In this document: piece by piece, positions 13,848-13,906 of the stretch
How the letters are laid out: each line of letters starts with the position of its first letter
Position numbering within the stretch: position 1 is the first letter of the stretch
Origin: CAYRTD01 sp964426915
Lineage (GTDB): Bacteria > Bacteroidota > Bacteroidia > Bacteroidales > GCA-2748055
Assembly (NCBI GenBank): GCA_964426915.1
Contig: CAYRTD010000113.1
Span: forward strand, 1 to 13,906
Length of the DNA stretch: 13,906 nt
Reading direction: 5' to 3'
The notes under the pieces: generated by a model
The model's database searches: none
Told to the model about the DNA's origin: nothing
Seen by the model: only the letters and a program-made list of their open reading frames with translations
Program-made: the position numbers and the translations under genes

Positions 13848-13906
13848 TTCTTCCACGGGTTGTCACCTTTGAGTGTTCGAAACCTTGATTTAGTGTTATT
13901 CAAAAG

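Overview
This window reads as an ordinary chromosomal stretch from a member of the Bacteroidota, probably a Bacteroidales/Marinilabiliales-type or related free-living lineage. The support is: A+T-rich spacers; exact matches to the Bacteroidota -7 promoter box TAnnTTTG in front of several genes, with little use of Shine-Dalgarno sequences; families largely confined to the phylum (DUF5606 and DUF4831 types); and a gene order (DUF62, phoH, purC) that I recall from other Bacteroidota. I see no phage, insertion sequence, CRISPR array, tRNA or rRNA. The genus cannot be told from this sequence.

Layout. 1-157 is a leader region in which no upstream gene can be placed. 158-637 (+) is a small DUF5606-type protein. 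738-2309 (-) is a tight two-gene unit: a SAM-hydroxide-adenosyltransferase-family (DUF62) protein followed three bases later by the nucleotide-pyrophosphatase mazG. A 91-bp divergent spacer with a striking palindrome separates it from the + strand run 2401-6398: phoH, purC, and a secreted protein with three LysM domains and a periplasmic-binding-protein-like domain. 6517-7863 (-) is a class II CPD photolyase. A GC-rich bidirectional terminator sits at 7944-7974. 8106-10263 (-) is a proton-dependent oligopeptide (POT) transporter followed by a small coiled-coil lipoprotein. A 308-bp divergent spacer with four promoter-like boxes precedes 10572-13222 (+): the bifunctional NAD(P)H-hydrate repair enzyme nnrED and a DUF4831-type lipoprotein. 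13234-13761 (-) is an exported thioredoxin-fold protein with a CGWC site. The window ends in a degenerate heptamer repeat.

The genes are mostly housekeeping and damage control: MazG removes abnormal NTPs, Nnr repairs hydrated NAD(P)H, photolyase repairs UV dimers, PhoH is an RNA-linked ATPase and PurC makes purines. The rest is envelope and uptake: the LysM receptor-like protein, the peptide transporter, two lipoproteins and the exported thioredoxin-like protein.

I do not see a convincing new multigene system. The points most worth a second look are: the DUF62 protein, in which all three catalytic positions of the family appear substituted; the symmetric palindrome that carries opposed promoter boxes between DUF62 and phoH; the LysM plus binding-protein architecture with no transporter beside it; the promoter-rich spacer before nnrED; and a 66-codon ATG-poor open frame that ends inside the terminator at 7944-7974.
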